NCBI RefSeq assembly: GCF_900101905.1
Contig: NZ_FNAJ01000006.1
Span: 372,021-436,020, forward strand
Direction of reading: 5' to 3'
Length of the DNA stretch: 64,000 bases
Origin: Myxococcus virescens
Lineage (GTDB): Bacteria; Myxococcota; Myxococcia; Myxococcales; Myxococcaceae
The notes beneath the pieces were generated by a model. The model searched no databases and had not been told where the DNA came from. It saw only the letters and a program-made list of their open reading frames with translations. The position numbers and the translations under genes were made by a program. Positions 8,156 through 17,008 of this stretch are shown in pieces (position 1 is the stretch's first letter; each line of letters begins with the position of its first letter).

Positions 8156-9502
8156 TCACCTCGCGTTCCGTGCACAGCGGAAGCCGGCGAAAATCTGCCG
8201 GCGGTTGGGGAAGTCCCAATTGCGGAAGCCGTTGCGCACCGCGACCGGTGCGCTGGCCCACGCGCCTCCCCGGAGAACCTTGTAGGACTCGCCGAAGAAC
8301 ACCTCGGAGTACTCGGGGTACGGGAAGGCGTTGAAGCCCGCGTACGGGCGGAAGTCGCTCGCGGTCCATTCCCACACGTCGCCCAGCAGTCCCCAGACGC
8401 CGTCCTGGCTGACGCCCTGTGGGTAGCTGCCCACCGGCGCCGGGCCCCACGTGCCTCCGTCCAGGTTGCCGTGAGCGCGGGTGGGCGGCGTGTCGCCCCA
8501 GGGGTACTCGCGGGGGCGGCCGTCGCTGCCGCGCGCGGCCTTCTCCCACTCGGCCTCGGTGGGCAGCCGCTTGCCGGCCCAGCGCGCGTAGGCGTCCGCC
8601 TCGTACCAGCACACGTGCTGCACCGGCTCGTCCTTGGGCAGCGGCTCCACCTGGTCGAAGCGCCGCCGCAGCCAGGTGTGGTTGCCCTGGGGCAGCCAGA
8701 AGCCCGGGGACTTCAGCCCTTCCGCCTGGACGACCTCCCAGCCCTTGGGGTGCCACCAGCGCGGGTCCTCGTAGCCACCCGCCTCCACGAACACGAGGTA
8801 GTCGCCGTTGGTGACGGGGTGCGCGTCCATCAGGAATGGGGCGACGTGCTGGGAGAACGCGGGCCGCTCGTTGTCGTAGGCCCACGGTGACGTGCTGCCC
8901 AGCCGCACCTCGCCGCCGGGGATGAAGACCTCCGCCTGCGGCACGGCGCCGGGCCGGGGCCGCGGGCGCGCCGAGGGCACGTGGTACGCCGGCGACGTCA
9001 TGAGCTGCAGCGTGGCGGCCAGCGTCTCCGCGTGCTGCTGTTCGTGTTGCGCCACCATGCCGAAGACGTAGCCGCCGGCCAGCAGCGGCGCGGTGCTGTC
9101 CTCGGGCAGCCGGTGCAGGTGCTCGCGCACCGCCTCCCGCACGCGCCGCGCGTAGGCGAAGGCGGCCTCGGGTGGCAGCAGCGGCAGCTCGGCGCGCGTG
9201 GAGCGCGGGTGCCGGAAGGCGTCATAGATGGCGTCGAACGCCGGGTCGGTGATGGCCGGCGCCCCCAGCGCCCGGAGCAGCCACTGCTCCTCGTAGTTGG
9301 CCACGTGCGCCACGTCCCAGACGAGCGGCGACATGAGCGGCGAATGCTGACGGCGCAGCGCGTCCTCGGGCAGCCCGCCGAGCATCGCCAGCACGCGCGC
9401 GCGCGCCGTCTCCAGCTCGGTCCAGGCACGGGACTTCCAGCGTGGATGGGCCCCGCCTTCCTCTCGCGGGTGACTCCGTTCCTCGGCCATTTGGAACATC
9501 AC
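8156..9502 (-). CDS. egtB: EgtB, ergothioneine sulfoxide synthase
   Basis: EgtB is a non-haem iron enzyme that joins hercynine to a thiol donor (gamma-glutamylcysteine or cysteine) using O2. The N-terminal DinB-like helical domain supplies the iron site: a histidine in WDVAHVAN (about residue 68) and the HX3HXE motif HEQQHAE (about 153-159). The C-terminal half is a formylglycine-generating-enzyme-like lectin fold (VCWYEADAYARWAG, WEWTASDF, RGGAWASAP). At 448 residues the length is normal. The start is uncertain: GTG at 9502, or ATG at 9499 or 9490. It lies upstream of egtD in a two-gene operon. Confidence 0.92.
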   Translation of the reverse strand: MMFQMAEERSHPREEGGAHPRWKSRAWTELETARARVLAMLGGLPEDALRRQHSPLMSPLVWDVAHVANYEEQWLLRALGAPAITDPAFDAIYDAFRHPRSTRAELPLLPPEAAFAYARRVREAVREHLHRLPEDSTAPLLAGGYVFGMVAQHEQQHAETLAATLQLMTSPAYHVPSARPRPRPGAVPQAEVFIPGGEVRLGSTSPWAYDNERPAFSQHVAPFLMDAHPVTNGDYLVFVEAGGYEDPRWWHPKGWEVVQAEGLKSPGFWLPQGNHTWLRRRFDQVEPLPKDEPVQHVCWYEADAYARWAGKRLPTEAEWEKAARGSDGRPREYPWGDTPPTRAHGNLDGGTWGPAPVGSYPQGVSQDGVWGLLGDVWEWTASDFRPYAGFNAFPYPEYSEVFFGESYKVLRGGAWASAPVAVRNGFRNWDFPNRRQIFAGFRCARNAR

Positions 9503-9706
9503 CCGTCCAAGGTAGGGAGGCGTCCGGCGCGGAGGTAAGCCCCCGCCTCACCGGCGCCCGAGCGGCTCGTGAAGGAGCGCACGTTGCCCGCGCGCCCCCA
9601 GCGCCTTGTCTCTACGCCGGGCGCGGCGCCTCGTCCTGGGGCCAACCGAGAAAACCGCCAAGAAGGTTGAAGCTCAAACACTATCCCCGGCCACGAGCGG
9701 ATCCGC

Positions 9707-9982
9707 TCAGGGCTCGTTGGGGACGCGGGCGAGGCCGAGCAGGGTGAGCGTGCGTGAGCGTTCGTCCCACGCGTACTCCAGCTCCAGCCCGTGCTGCGGC
9801 ACGACATGCCGCGCCACCAGGCCATTGGCCGCTTGGGACTCGCGCAGGGCCGGGTCGCCCAGGCGCTCCAGCACCTGCTGGAGTGCATGGAACGTCTCCG
9901 CCGTCATGCGGCCCACCTCCCGCCACGCTTGGGGTGCGTAATGCACGCGGTGAGGGCCCTGTCGTTGGCGGAGCTGCGGCAT
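9707..9982 (-). CDS. Small RelE/ParE-like or hypothetical protein
   Basis: This is a 91-residue ORF starting at the ATG at 9982, with a purine-rich aaaggacgaagg stretch upstream. The pattern (HRVHYAPQAWREV, a helical middle, LELEYAWDERSRTLTLLGL at the end) resembles the alpha/beta layout of RelE/ParE-type toxins: beta strand, helical hairpin, then paired strands. This is a fold-level impression; no catalytic residues are evident. I saw no antitoxin gene beside it, so a toxin role is only a possibility. Confidence 0.4.
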   Translation of the reverse strand: MPQLRQRQGPHRVHYAPQAWREVGRMTAETFHALQQVLERLGDPALRESQAANGLVARHVVPQHGLELEYAWDERSRTLTLLGLARVPNEP

Positions 9983-10063
9983 ATCCCGGTGGTCCTTCGT
10001 CCTTTCGGGGGTGCTTCGTATGCCAACGGCGTGCCCACCCTCCGTCGCTTGGATTTTCAACAA

Positions 10064-10382
10064 GCTGGGGCAGGTGCGGGGTGACCCGGGCTGCAGGAGT
10101 TACAGGCTGGCGACCGCGGAGGCAGAAGAAAGGACAGGCTCGAAGTCCCGGGAGTCACTGTTTGGCGGCCTTTCGAGGGCCGCCTGGCCAGGTCCCATCC
10201 GGGGGGGCGTGACGCGAATGTCCCGGGAGCGGGGCGCGGCTTGGAAATGCGAGGCCGGCCCGGTGGCCGGCCAGGGAGGCGGCGTCGCGGACCCCCGCCG
10301 CGTCGTGGCTGCCCGCCTGTGCCGGGCATGTCCAGGTTGAACGCAGGGCCGAGCATGCGGCGGGCCCTGGCAAGGAGGAAGG
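10064..10382. other. Intergenic region with two GC hairpins
   Basis: No gene seen. Two perfect hairpins lie here: GGCGGCC (10164-10170) pairing with 10178-10184 across 7 nt, and GGCCGGCC (10253-10260) pairing with 10265-10272 across 4 nt. Neither is followed by a U-tract. They may be transcript ends or repeat elements. Confidence 0.5.
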
Positions 10383-10904
10383 ATGGCTCGGCGGAGGTAC
10401 ACTCCCTGGTCCGCCACCAATGGCCTGCTCTTTGGCATGGCCGCGGGCGTGGTGCTGGCATTGGCGGAGGTGGTGCTGGCGGTGGCGTCGGGGGACAACC
10501 CGATGCGTCCGGTGCGCATGTCCGCCGGGGTGCTCCTGGGGCCGTCCGCCTTCACGGCCTCGGTCTCCGACAGCACGGCCCTGCTGCTGGGCATGGGCGT
10601 CCACCTGATGATTTCCGCGGTGGTGGGGCTCTTCTACTCCGTGCTGGATGCGTTCCTGCCGCCAGACGGGCGCAGCCGCTGGGAGTTCCAGGCCGCGGTG
10701 GGCATGCTCTACGGCATCTTCGTGTGGCTGGTGAACTTCCAGTTCATCGGGCGTGGCTCGTATCCGTGGTTCCTGGACGTGCCGCAGTTCCCCCAGATTG
10801 TGGTGCACGCCTTCTTCCTGGGACTGCCGCTGGCGTCGCTGTTCACCGCCGCGGAGCGTCGCCGGCTGCTGCTGGATGCGGCGGAGAGCACCCCCGCTCG
10901 CTGA
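10383..10904 (+). CDS. Four-helix integral membrane protein
   Basis: This 173-residue protein has about four hydrophobic helices (roughly residues 12-37, 65-88, 103-122 and 139-155) joined by short loops. No enzyme or transporter motif is visible. The ATG follows caaggaggaagg, a strong ribosome site. The XRE-type regulator begins 98 bp downstream. No function is assigned. Confidence 0.7.
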   Translation: MARRRYTPWSATNGLLFGMAAGVVLALAEVVLAVASGDNPMRPVRMSAGVLLGPSAFTASVSDSTALLLGMGVHLMISAVVGLFYSVLDAFLPPDGRSRWEFQAAVGMLYGIFVWLVNFQFIGRGSYPWFLDVPQFPQIVVHAFFLGLPLASLFTAAERRRLLLDAAESTPAR

Positions 10905-11002
10905 GGCGCGCGAGCGCTTTGAAAAAACGCGGAAGGTATGGTGAAAGTACCCGACCTTGAGGGTTAGCTGGGCCGGCCCTTCTTCCGTGGACTGACACAC
11001 GC

Positions 11003-11383
11003 ATGGACACAGAACTGGCGAGCATGCTGGGGGCCGCGTCGAGGGCCGCCCGGGTGCGGATGGGGCTGACGCAGGCGGACGTCGCCGAGCGCATTGGCAT
11101 GGCGTCGGAGGTGTACGGGCGGTTGGAGCGCGGCCACATGCTGCCCAGCGTCCAGAACCTACGCCGGCTGTGCATGGTGCTGAACGTGCCTCCTCACGAA
11201 CTGCTGGGGCTGGGCGAGGGCTTCACCGCCCCGCCGCCGGTGAAGGAGAAGGCCGCCGCGAAGAATCGCGAGGAGGACACGCCGGAGATGCGGCGGCTGA
11301 TGCGCAACCTGCGCAAGCTGACGACGGTGCAGTTGAAGCTGATGAACCTGATCGCCTCGGCGATGCAGCACAAGAAGAAGTAG
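11003..11383 (+). CDS. XRE-family helix-turn-helix regulator
   Basis: This 126-residue protein carries an HTH_3 (Cro/C1-type) domain at about residues 8-66. The scaffold is RVRMGLTQADVAERIGM, then a recognition helix around SEVYGRLERGHMLPS, and the PSVQNLRRLCMVLNVPPHEL tail typical of the family. The C-terminal part is a basic helical extension ending HKKK. It probably binds DNA as a dimer; its targets are unknown. It ends 1 bp from the convergent toroid gene. Confidence 0.85.
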   Translation: MDTELASMLGAASRAARVRMGLTQADVAERIGMASEVYGRLERGHMLPSVQNLRRLCMVLNVPPHELLGLGEGFTAPPPVKEKAAAKNREEDTPEMRRLMRNLRKLTTVQLKLMNLIASAMQHKKK

Positions 11384-11384
11384 C

Positions 11385-14243
11385 CTACGGCTGGTTCCGC
11401 GTGACGAAGGGGAACGTCTGGATGGCGAAGTTCCCCGCCGGGTCATCCATCCACACCTCCACGGTGTGCTCGCCGTCCACCAGCTCGCGCGTGTCCAGCT
11501 CCGCCGTCCAGGTGCCGTCCGGCTGGAGCGTGGCGGCCCGGATGCCGGAGCCATCCCGCGTGAAGGCCACCCACCGCACACCGCTCACCGCGTCCGTCAC
11601 CCGCGCGGTGAGGTGAATCACTCCGCTGTACGTCTGCCCCGGCACCGGCAGCCGCAGTGAGGCCACCGGCGCGGCGTCGTCGTAGCGCACCGTGCGCGAC
11701 AGCGTGGCGCGCATGCCCGTCTCGCTCGTCACATCGATGGTGAACGCGTTGTCCCCGGGCACCAGGTCCAGCGTCGCCTGCACGCCGCCGCCGCCCCGGG
11801 GCAGCGTGTACGTCCGCCCGGTGGACAGCGTCACCGTGGTGGCGGACGCGGAGTACACGCCGATGTCGTAGGGCATCGCGTTCCCCGGCTGCGGCCCGAC
11901 GAGCCACCCATCCGGAAGGCCCGTGGACACCCACGGCGCCTCCGCGTCCACCCACACCGTCAGCATCCGCTCCGTGACGTGGCCCACCGAATCCGTGGCC
12001 CGCACCAGGATGAGGTTCTCCCCCGGCCACAGGTCCACCCGGTGCGTCACGTCTCCGCCGCCCGCGGGCACGTCCGTCACCTGCACCCAGTTGGTCTCCA
12101 CGCGCACCGGCGACCAGTCACGCACCACCATCCGCACGTCCACGCTGTAGGAGCGCAGGGCCGCGCCGTTGGCCGGTGAACGGAAGGTGAGCTCCGGCGC
12201 GGTGTTGTCCACCATGACCACGGCTTCCTCGCTGGCGATGCCGCCGAACGAGTCGGTGGCCACCAGCCGGATGACGTTGGGCCCGTCCACCAGCGGCAGC
12301 ACCGTGTCCACGTAGCCGCCGCTGGGGTCGGGGGCCACCGGGTGGCTGACGCCCTGGATGACGAAGGTGGCCGAGTCGATTTCCGCGCCCGCCGCCAGCG
12401 GCGTGACGAAGCCGCACACCTCCAGCGTCAGCGCGTCCGTGAAGCCCGGCAGTCCGCACAGCGTCACCGACGGCGCGGGGAAGGGGGACGGGTGCACCTC
12501 CACCGAGAACGACGCGGAGCTGCCCAGCCGGTTCTCCCGCGCGGGCGCCAGCGTCACGCCCGAGTACACCGCGCGCAGGTCCTGCACGCCCAGCTCGCTC
12601 CAGGTGGAGGCGCGCGGACGCCACACGAAGGAGTAGACGCCGTCCCCATCCGCGTCGTTGTCCGCGCCCACCGTGACGCCCGCCACGGAGAACGTCACCA
12701 CGCCCATGCCCGGGCCTCGCGCCTCCCAGCCGCGGTCATCCACCACGCGCGCGGACAGGGTGTTGTTCAGCGCCACCGTGAGCTGTCCGTCCATGGGCGA
12801 AAGCAGCGTGGTGGCGGTGGGCACGCCGTTGGTGGGCGGCGGCGGGTTGGTGTAGGTGGTGACGCGCACCGAGCCCTTCACGCCCTCCGCCTCCTGGGAG
12901 GCCGCCACCACCATGACGTCCGAGGTGAGCGATGGCTCCAGCCCCTCCGGCGCGGTGATGGTGAGCGTGAGGGTGGCCTCGGTGTCTGGTGCCAGCTCCA
13001 GCGTGGTGCGGCTCAGCGTCGCCGTCCAACCGGTGAGCCCGCCCTGGGTGCTCAGCCGGTAGCTGTCCGTCCGGTAGCCATGATTGCGCACCGTGATGGG
13101 GTAGGTGACGGACTGGATGCGCGGCAAATCATGCTCGAAGGGCCGGCGTGCCCCGCCGCTCACGGTGACGCTCACGCTGTAGTCTCCGAAGCACGCCAGC
13201 CCCAGCGAGGCGAAGGTCGTGGGGATGTCCGGATAGCGCGTGTCCGCGCCCCAGCCCCCGTTCATCGCCTGCCGCGCCTTGAGCCACTCCAGCGCCTCCG
13301 ACATGCGCCCATCCGCGCCGGGCTTCCGGCCCGCGAGGCACAGCGCATACAGGGAGATGCCGGTGGCGAACTCGTCCGGCACGTCGCCTTCCAGCGAGCC
13401 CCAGCCCGGCGCGCCCCCGCCCGCGCGCGTGGTCAGGAGCCGCGTGGCCAGGGTCTCCAGGGCCTGGGTGTTCACCGCGTTGGTGCCCGGGCCGGCGGCC
13501 TTGAGTCCCACCATGGCCCACGCCACCTGGTGCGTGTAGCGCTGGCCGTCGGTGGCCGGGCCATCCGTCCAGTCATTCATGTGCGCGCGCACGTAGCCGG
13601 CCGCCCGGTCCAGCGCGGCCTGGTACTGCGAGGCCTTGGCCGGGTCCACGCGCTGCCGGGCCTGGGCAATGGCCGTCATCATCCGCGCGGTGACGCCGAC
13701 GTGGCCGTAGCCCACCGGGTAGAAGGGGAAGTCCTCGCGCCAGCGGCCGGTGGCCTCCTGCTGCGTCAGCGCCCAGTCCGCGGCCAGCACCAACGCGTCC
13801 GAGTACCGCGTGCCCAGGTGTGCGTCGTAGCCCGCGAGCCCGAAGGCGGAGTAGCTCGTCTTCGCGTTGGGATAGAAGATGCCCTCGTGGAACCACGAGC
13901 CGTCCGCGCGTTGCTCGGAGACGAGCCGCCCGGCGATGAACTCCAGGTTCTCCCGGTTGGTGCGCCCGTTGTACGTGAGCGCGTCCAGGTCGTAGCCGGT
14001 GGTGCGCGCGTTCGCGAGGCCGAACAGCGCCGCGCCGTGGCGGTGGCACGACGTGCAGCCGAAACGCACCGACCAGTTCGCCGCGTCCGCGCTGAGGTAG
14101 TTGATGGCGCGCTGCGCGGACTCGGCGTTGGTGGCCGCGCGTGTGGGCCCGGCGAGCAGCAGCCCCGTCACCGCGATGAGGAAGAACGTGAAGCGCGCGA
14201 GCGCGGCGCGCGGCAAGGCAGGAGAAGCGGCGTGTGAGGGCAT
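11385..14243 (-). CDS. Secreted CXXCH / alpha-toroid / Ig-like protein (copy 1)
   Basis: This is a 952-residue protein with a signal peptide (FTFFLIAVTGLLLAGPTRA). A CXXCH motif (FGCTSCHRHG, about residues 61-70), of the kind that binds c-type haem, follows. Residues of about 75-360 are prenyltransferase/squalene-cyclase-type alpha-alpha repeats (for example QAMNGGWGADT). The acidic DXDD cyclase motif is not seen, so cyclase activity is unlikely. From about 365 come an NEW3-like beta domain (TVRNHGYRTDSYRLSTQGG) and several Ig-like repeats with a DADGDG calcium-type loop. It is probably periplasmic or on the cell surface. A close paralogue lies at 17009-19858, beyond a ClC gene and a small ORF. 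Function unknown. Confidence 0.85.
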   Translation of the reverse strand: MPSHAASPALPRAALARFTFFLIAVTGLLLAGPTRAATNAESAQRAINYLSADAANWSVRFGCTSCHRHGAALFGLANARTTGYDLDALTYNGRTNRENLEFIAGRLVSEQRADGSWFHEGIFYPNAKTSYSAFGLAGYDAHLGTRYSDALVLAADWALTQQEATGRWREDFPFYPVGYGHVGVTARMMTAIAQARQRVDPAKASQYQAALDRAAGYVRAHMNDWTDGPATDGQRYTHQVAWAMVGLKAAGPGTNAVNTQALETLATRLLTTRAGGGAPGWGSLEGDVPDEFATGISLYALCLAGRKPGADGRMSEALEWLKARQAMNGGWGADTRYPDIPTTFASLGLACFGDYSVSVTVSGGARRPFEHDLPRIQSVTYPITVRNHGYRTDSYRLSTQGGLTGWTATLSRTTLELAPDTEATLTLTITAPEGLEPSLTSDVMVVAASQEAEGVKGSVRVTTYTNPPPPTNGVPTATTLLSPMDGQLTVALNNTLSARVVDDRGWEARGPGMGVVTFSVAGVTVGADNDADGDGVYSFVWRPRASTWSELGVQDLRAVYSGVTLAPARENRLGSSASFSVEVHPSPFPAPSVTLCGLPGFTDALTLEVCGFVTPLAAGAEIDSATFVIQGVSHPVAPDPSGGYVDTVLPLVDGPNVIRLVATDSFGGIASEEAVVMVDNTAPELTFRSPANGAALRSYSVDVRMVVRDWSPVRVETNWVQVTDVPAGGGDVTHRVDLWPGENLILVRATDSVGHVTERMLTVWVDAEAPWVSTGLPDGWLVGPQPGNAMPYDIGVYSASATTVTLSTGRTYTLPRGGGGVQATLDLVPGDNAFTIDVTSETGMRATLSRTVRYDDAAPVASLRLPVPGQTYSGVIHLTARVTDAVSGVRWVAFTRDGSGIRAATLQPDGTWTAELDTRELVDGEHTVEVWMDDPAGNFAIQTFPFVTRNQP

Positions 14244-14534
14244 GGGGGCTCGCTCGAAGGATACCGCTCTGGGTATTCATGCAAGCAAAGCGCCCGAGGA
14301 AGTGAGCGCATGCCTGTCTTGGAGGCATGACAGCCATCATCTTCACGTGAGGGTCACACCCCACCCCGAGGCCACTTCGCCCCGAGGCAATCGAGACACA
14401 TGCGCAATCCATGTTCATCGCGCTGACGCGCCGCGTGTACGGCTCCAGCGCGATTGACATGACACGCCAGACATTCGCTGGATGCCGTGCTGGCGGTGAA
14501 TCACACGCATTCACGCGACAGGCATTGCCCGGCG

Positions 14535-14828
14535 TCATCGCGGTGCTTCGTCGGGGCGGCGCGCGTCGCCTGGGGGCGGTGCTTCGTTTCCAGGGACGGG
14601 CGTTTCCGGCGGCAGTTGTGGCAAGGGCCAGCCTTCGAACAGGGGCCACGCGCGGTACATGGCCCGGCGCTCTTCGGGGGTGAGGGGGCGGGAGGGAGGT
14701 GGGGTGACATCAGGGACTTCGGGCGGTGGGCGGCGGAGCAGGACGATGCTCAGCACCATGCACAGCAGGCCTATGAGCACGATGCTCCATGCGCGCGCCG
14801 GTCCGTGCAGCATCCGTCTGTCTTCCAC
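14535..14828 (-). CDS. Small single-pass membrane protein
   Basis: This 97-residue protein has one transmembrane helix near the N-terminus (SIVLIGLLCMVLSIVLL) followed by a proline-rich tail with PPPSRPLTPEERRAMYRAW. It starts 10 bp after the ClC gene ends and is probably co-transcribed with it. No family recognised. The 291 bp between it and the toroid gene (14244-14534) holds no other gene I can support. Confidence 0.55.
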   Translation of the reverse strand: MEDRRMLHGPARAWSIVLIGLLCMVLSIVLLRRPPPEVPDVTPPPSRPLTPEERRAMYRAWPLFEGWPLPQLPPETPVPGNEAPPPGDARRPDEAPR

Positions 14829-14838
14829 GCCGCGTTCC

Positions 14839-16569
14839 TCAGAAGGTCCCTTGCCTCAACACGTCCTGTTTGGAGATTGTGCCCAGCAGGCGCCGCTCTC
14901 CGTCCACGACGGGAAGCCGCTCCAGGGAGGTCTCCGTGAAGCGGGCGGCGACCTCGCTCAAGGACAGGCCAGGGGTAATCGGGCGCACGCGCATGTCCAT
15001 CACGTCCGCGGCGATGGTGGCGTGCAGCTGTGAGTGGTCCGGCAGATGCCCCTTCAACTGGTCGAGCACCAGCGCGCCCCGGTACCGGCCCGCCTCATCG
15101 GTGACGTAGAGGTCCTGGCCCAGGGGCTGCTCCAGCAGGAACGCGAGCACCTGCTGGAGCGGCGCCGACGGAGGTACGCGCTGGTGCACGGGCTTGAGCA
15201 GCGCGCGGGCGCCTTCCTGGCGCAGCCAGTGCGGCACGGTGGCGGGGACGCGCACGTTGCGGCGGTTGAGCACGGAGGTGTACAGCGACTCCGGCTCCAG
15301 GCGCTGGCTGACGACCGCGGACACCACCGCGCTGAGCATCAGCGGCAGCACCAGCGGGTAGTCGCCGGTGAGCTCGAAGATGAGGAGCACCGCGGACACC
15401 GACGCGTGCGTGGTGCCCGCCAGCACCGCGCCCATGCCCAGCAGCGCGTAGGCGCCGCTGGGCGCGCCGCCGGGCAGCACCCATTCGGCGAGCATGCCAA
15501 AGGCGCCGCCCAGCAGTCCGCCGTAGAAGAGGGATGGGGTGAAGAGTCCGCCAGGCACGCCGGCGCCGGCGCAGGTGGCGGTGAGGGCCAGCTTCGCCAG
15601 CGGAAGCAGCAGCAGGTGGGCCAGGGAGAGCTTGCCGAGCAGCGCCGCGTTCACCGCGTCATAGCCGTTGCCCAGCAGCTGCGGCAGCCACACCGCCGTC
15701 ATGCCCACCACTGACATGGACAGCAGGGGCAGGAAGGGCGCCAGCCACGCGGCGGCCCGGTCCAGCAGGTCCGACATGACGTTGATGCCGCGCACGTAGA
15801 AGGCGGACGCGGCGCCCAGCACCACGCCCAGCAGCATGGCCAGCACCAGCTCGCGCGGGTGCAGCAGCGTGTAGTGGGGAATCACGAAGCTGGGGTGGTC
15901 CGCGATGAGGCCGCGTGACACGAGCGTCGCCACCACGCACGAGACGACGATGGGGCCGAACAGCTCCAGCGCGAAGCTGCCCAGCAGCACCTCCAGGCCG
16001 AAGAGGGCCGCGCCAATGGGGACGTTGTACGCGGAGGCCATGCCCGCGGACGCGCCGCAGGCCACCAGCAGGCGGGCCTGGCCGGGGCCCAGCCGCAGCC
16101 AGCGGGCCAGCGACGAGCCACTGGCCGCGCCGGTGGACAGCAGCGCGCCCTCGCGGCCCAGCGGCGCGCCCATCGCCACGGCGAGGATGGAGACCAGCCC
16201 CCGCAGCAGCGAGCGCGGCAGCGACAGGCGGCCGGACTTCACCCAGATGGATTCAATGATGCCCGCGGTGCCGTGGCCCCGCAGGGGCCGGCCGACGATG
16301 AGCGTCAGCAGCGTCACCAGCGCGCCGCCGAGAATCGGGATGAGCACCCGGCGCCACGTGGGGGCCGCCGCGACGCCGGCCAGGAAGTCCTCACCCGTGC
16401 TGCGCCAGAAGAGCTGCTGGGTGAAGCGCAGCACCTTGAGCAGCGCCACCGCGCCCAACCCCGCGATGAGCCCCACCGTGACGACGAGCAGCCAGAAGCG
16501 CTGCTCCGGGCCGGTGAGGCTCCCCAGCAGCGCCCGGACGAATCCGCCTCGCCCGTGGGCGCCGTCCAT
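14839..16569 (-). CDS. ClC-family chloride channel/transporter with CBS domains
   Basis: This is a 576-residue ClC protein with about ten hydrophobic helices followed by a cytoplasmic CBS pair. The GREGALL filter motif (canonical GREGP) and GGLFTPSL (canonical GXFXP) are present; the first filter motif is diverged to GHGTAG. Two CBS units occupy roughly the last 130 residues (RVPPSAPLQQVLAFLLE and VRPITPGLSLSEVAARF). It moves chloride or another anion across the inner membrane. I chose the ATG at 16569; the frame is open to 17004 but the extra sequence is low-complexity. Confidence 0.9.
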   Translation of the reverse strand: MDGAHGRGGFVRALLGSLTGPEQRFWLLVVTVGLIAGLGAVALLKVLRFTQQLFWRSTGEDFLAGVAAAPTWRRVLIPILGGALVTLLTLIVGRPLRGHGTAGIIESIWVKSGRLSLPRSLLRGLVSILAVAMGAPLGREGALLSTGAASGSSLARWLRLGPGQARLLVACGASAGMASAYNVPIGAALFGLEVLLGSFALELFGPIVVSCVVATLVSRGLIADHPSFVIPHYTLLHPRELVLAMLLGVVLGAASAFYVRGINVMSDLLDRAAAWLAPFLPLLSMSVVGMTAVWLPQLLGNGYDAVNAALLGKLSLAHLLLLPLAKLALTATCAGAGVPGGLFTPSLFYGGLLGGAFGMLAEWVLPGGAPSGAYALLGMGAVLAGTTHASVSAVLLIFELTGDYPLVLPLMLSAVVSAVVSQRLEPESLYTSVLNRRNVRVPATVPHWLRQEGARALLKPVHQRVPPSAPLQQVLAFLLEQPLGQDLYVTDEAGRYRGALVLDQLKGHLPDHSQLHATIAADVMDMRVRPITPGLSLSEVAARFTETSLERLPVVDGERRLLGTISKQDVLRQGTF

Positions 16570-17008
16570 GCCGGGAAGGCCATTGGCTGCGTGTCGGGCA
16601 CCCACGCGGCTCCAAGTTAGGCCCTGATTCCGGGCGGGAGGGCCCGGGGCCCTGGGCTGGCCGTCGCCCGGCCGTGGGATGGAGCCCCGCGCTGCCTCGC
16701 GCCGACCTGGGAACGGCTTGCGTGCGGGGCCGCATGCCCGATGGGGAGGGGCGGACAGGCCGCTCCCGGTTGGCGCCGCGCTTGCCCTCCTGAAACTGAA
16801 ACAGGTGGCAGGTGTCCGCTCGGGGGCTGCTGCCGGGGGCGGGGCGTCCGTGCACCGGGCTGTTGGTGCGCCGCGTACCGCGTGGAGCGCCCTGGCCGCG
16901 TGCATCGCAGGGGCTGGCGGGCCGCCGCGGCCTCGCATGTGTCGGCCGCGGCGCTCCACGTCGCCGGAGCCCACCCAGGATGCCAGGGTGGGCCCTGCGC
17001 TCACCGCG
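16570..17008. other. Intergenic region
   Basis: A 439-bp spacer between the ClC gene and the second toroid gene, both on the minus strand. No convincing gene: the open frames are Arg/Gly/Ala-rich with no ribosome site. The ClC promoter should lie here. Confidence 0.5.

Noticed and set aside
7226..8890. Plus-strand open frame of 554 codons opposite egtD and egtB
   Set aside because: Opposite two solid enzymes; composition typical of a reverse-frame artefact.
12342..14237. Plus-strand open frame of 631 codons opposite the first toroid gene
   Set aside because: High-GC shadow; Arg/His/Gly-rich with no motifs.
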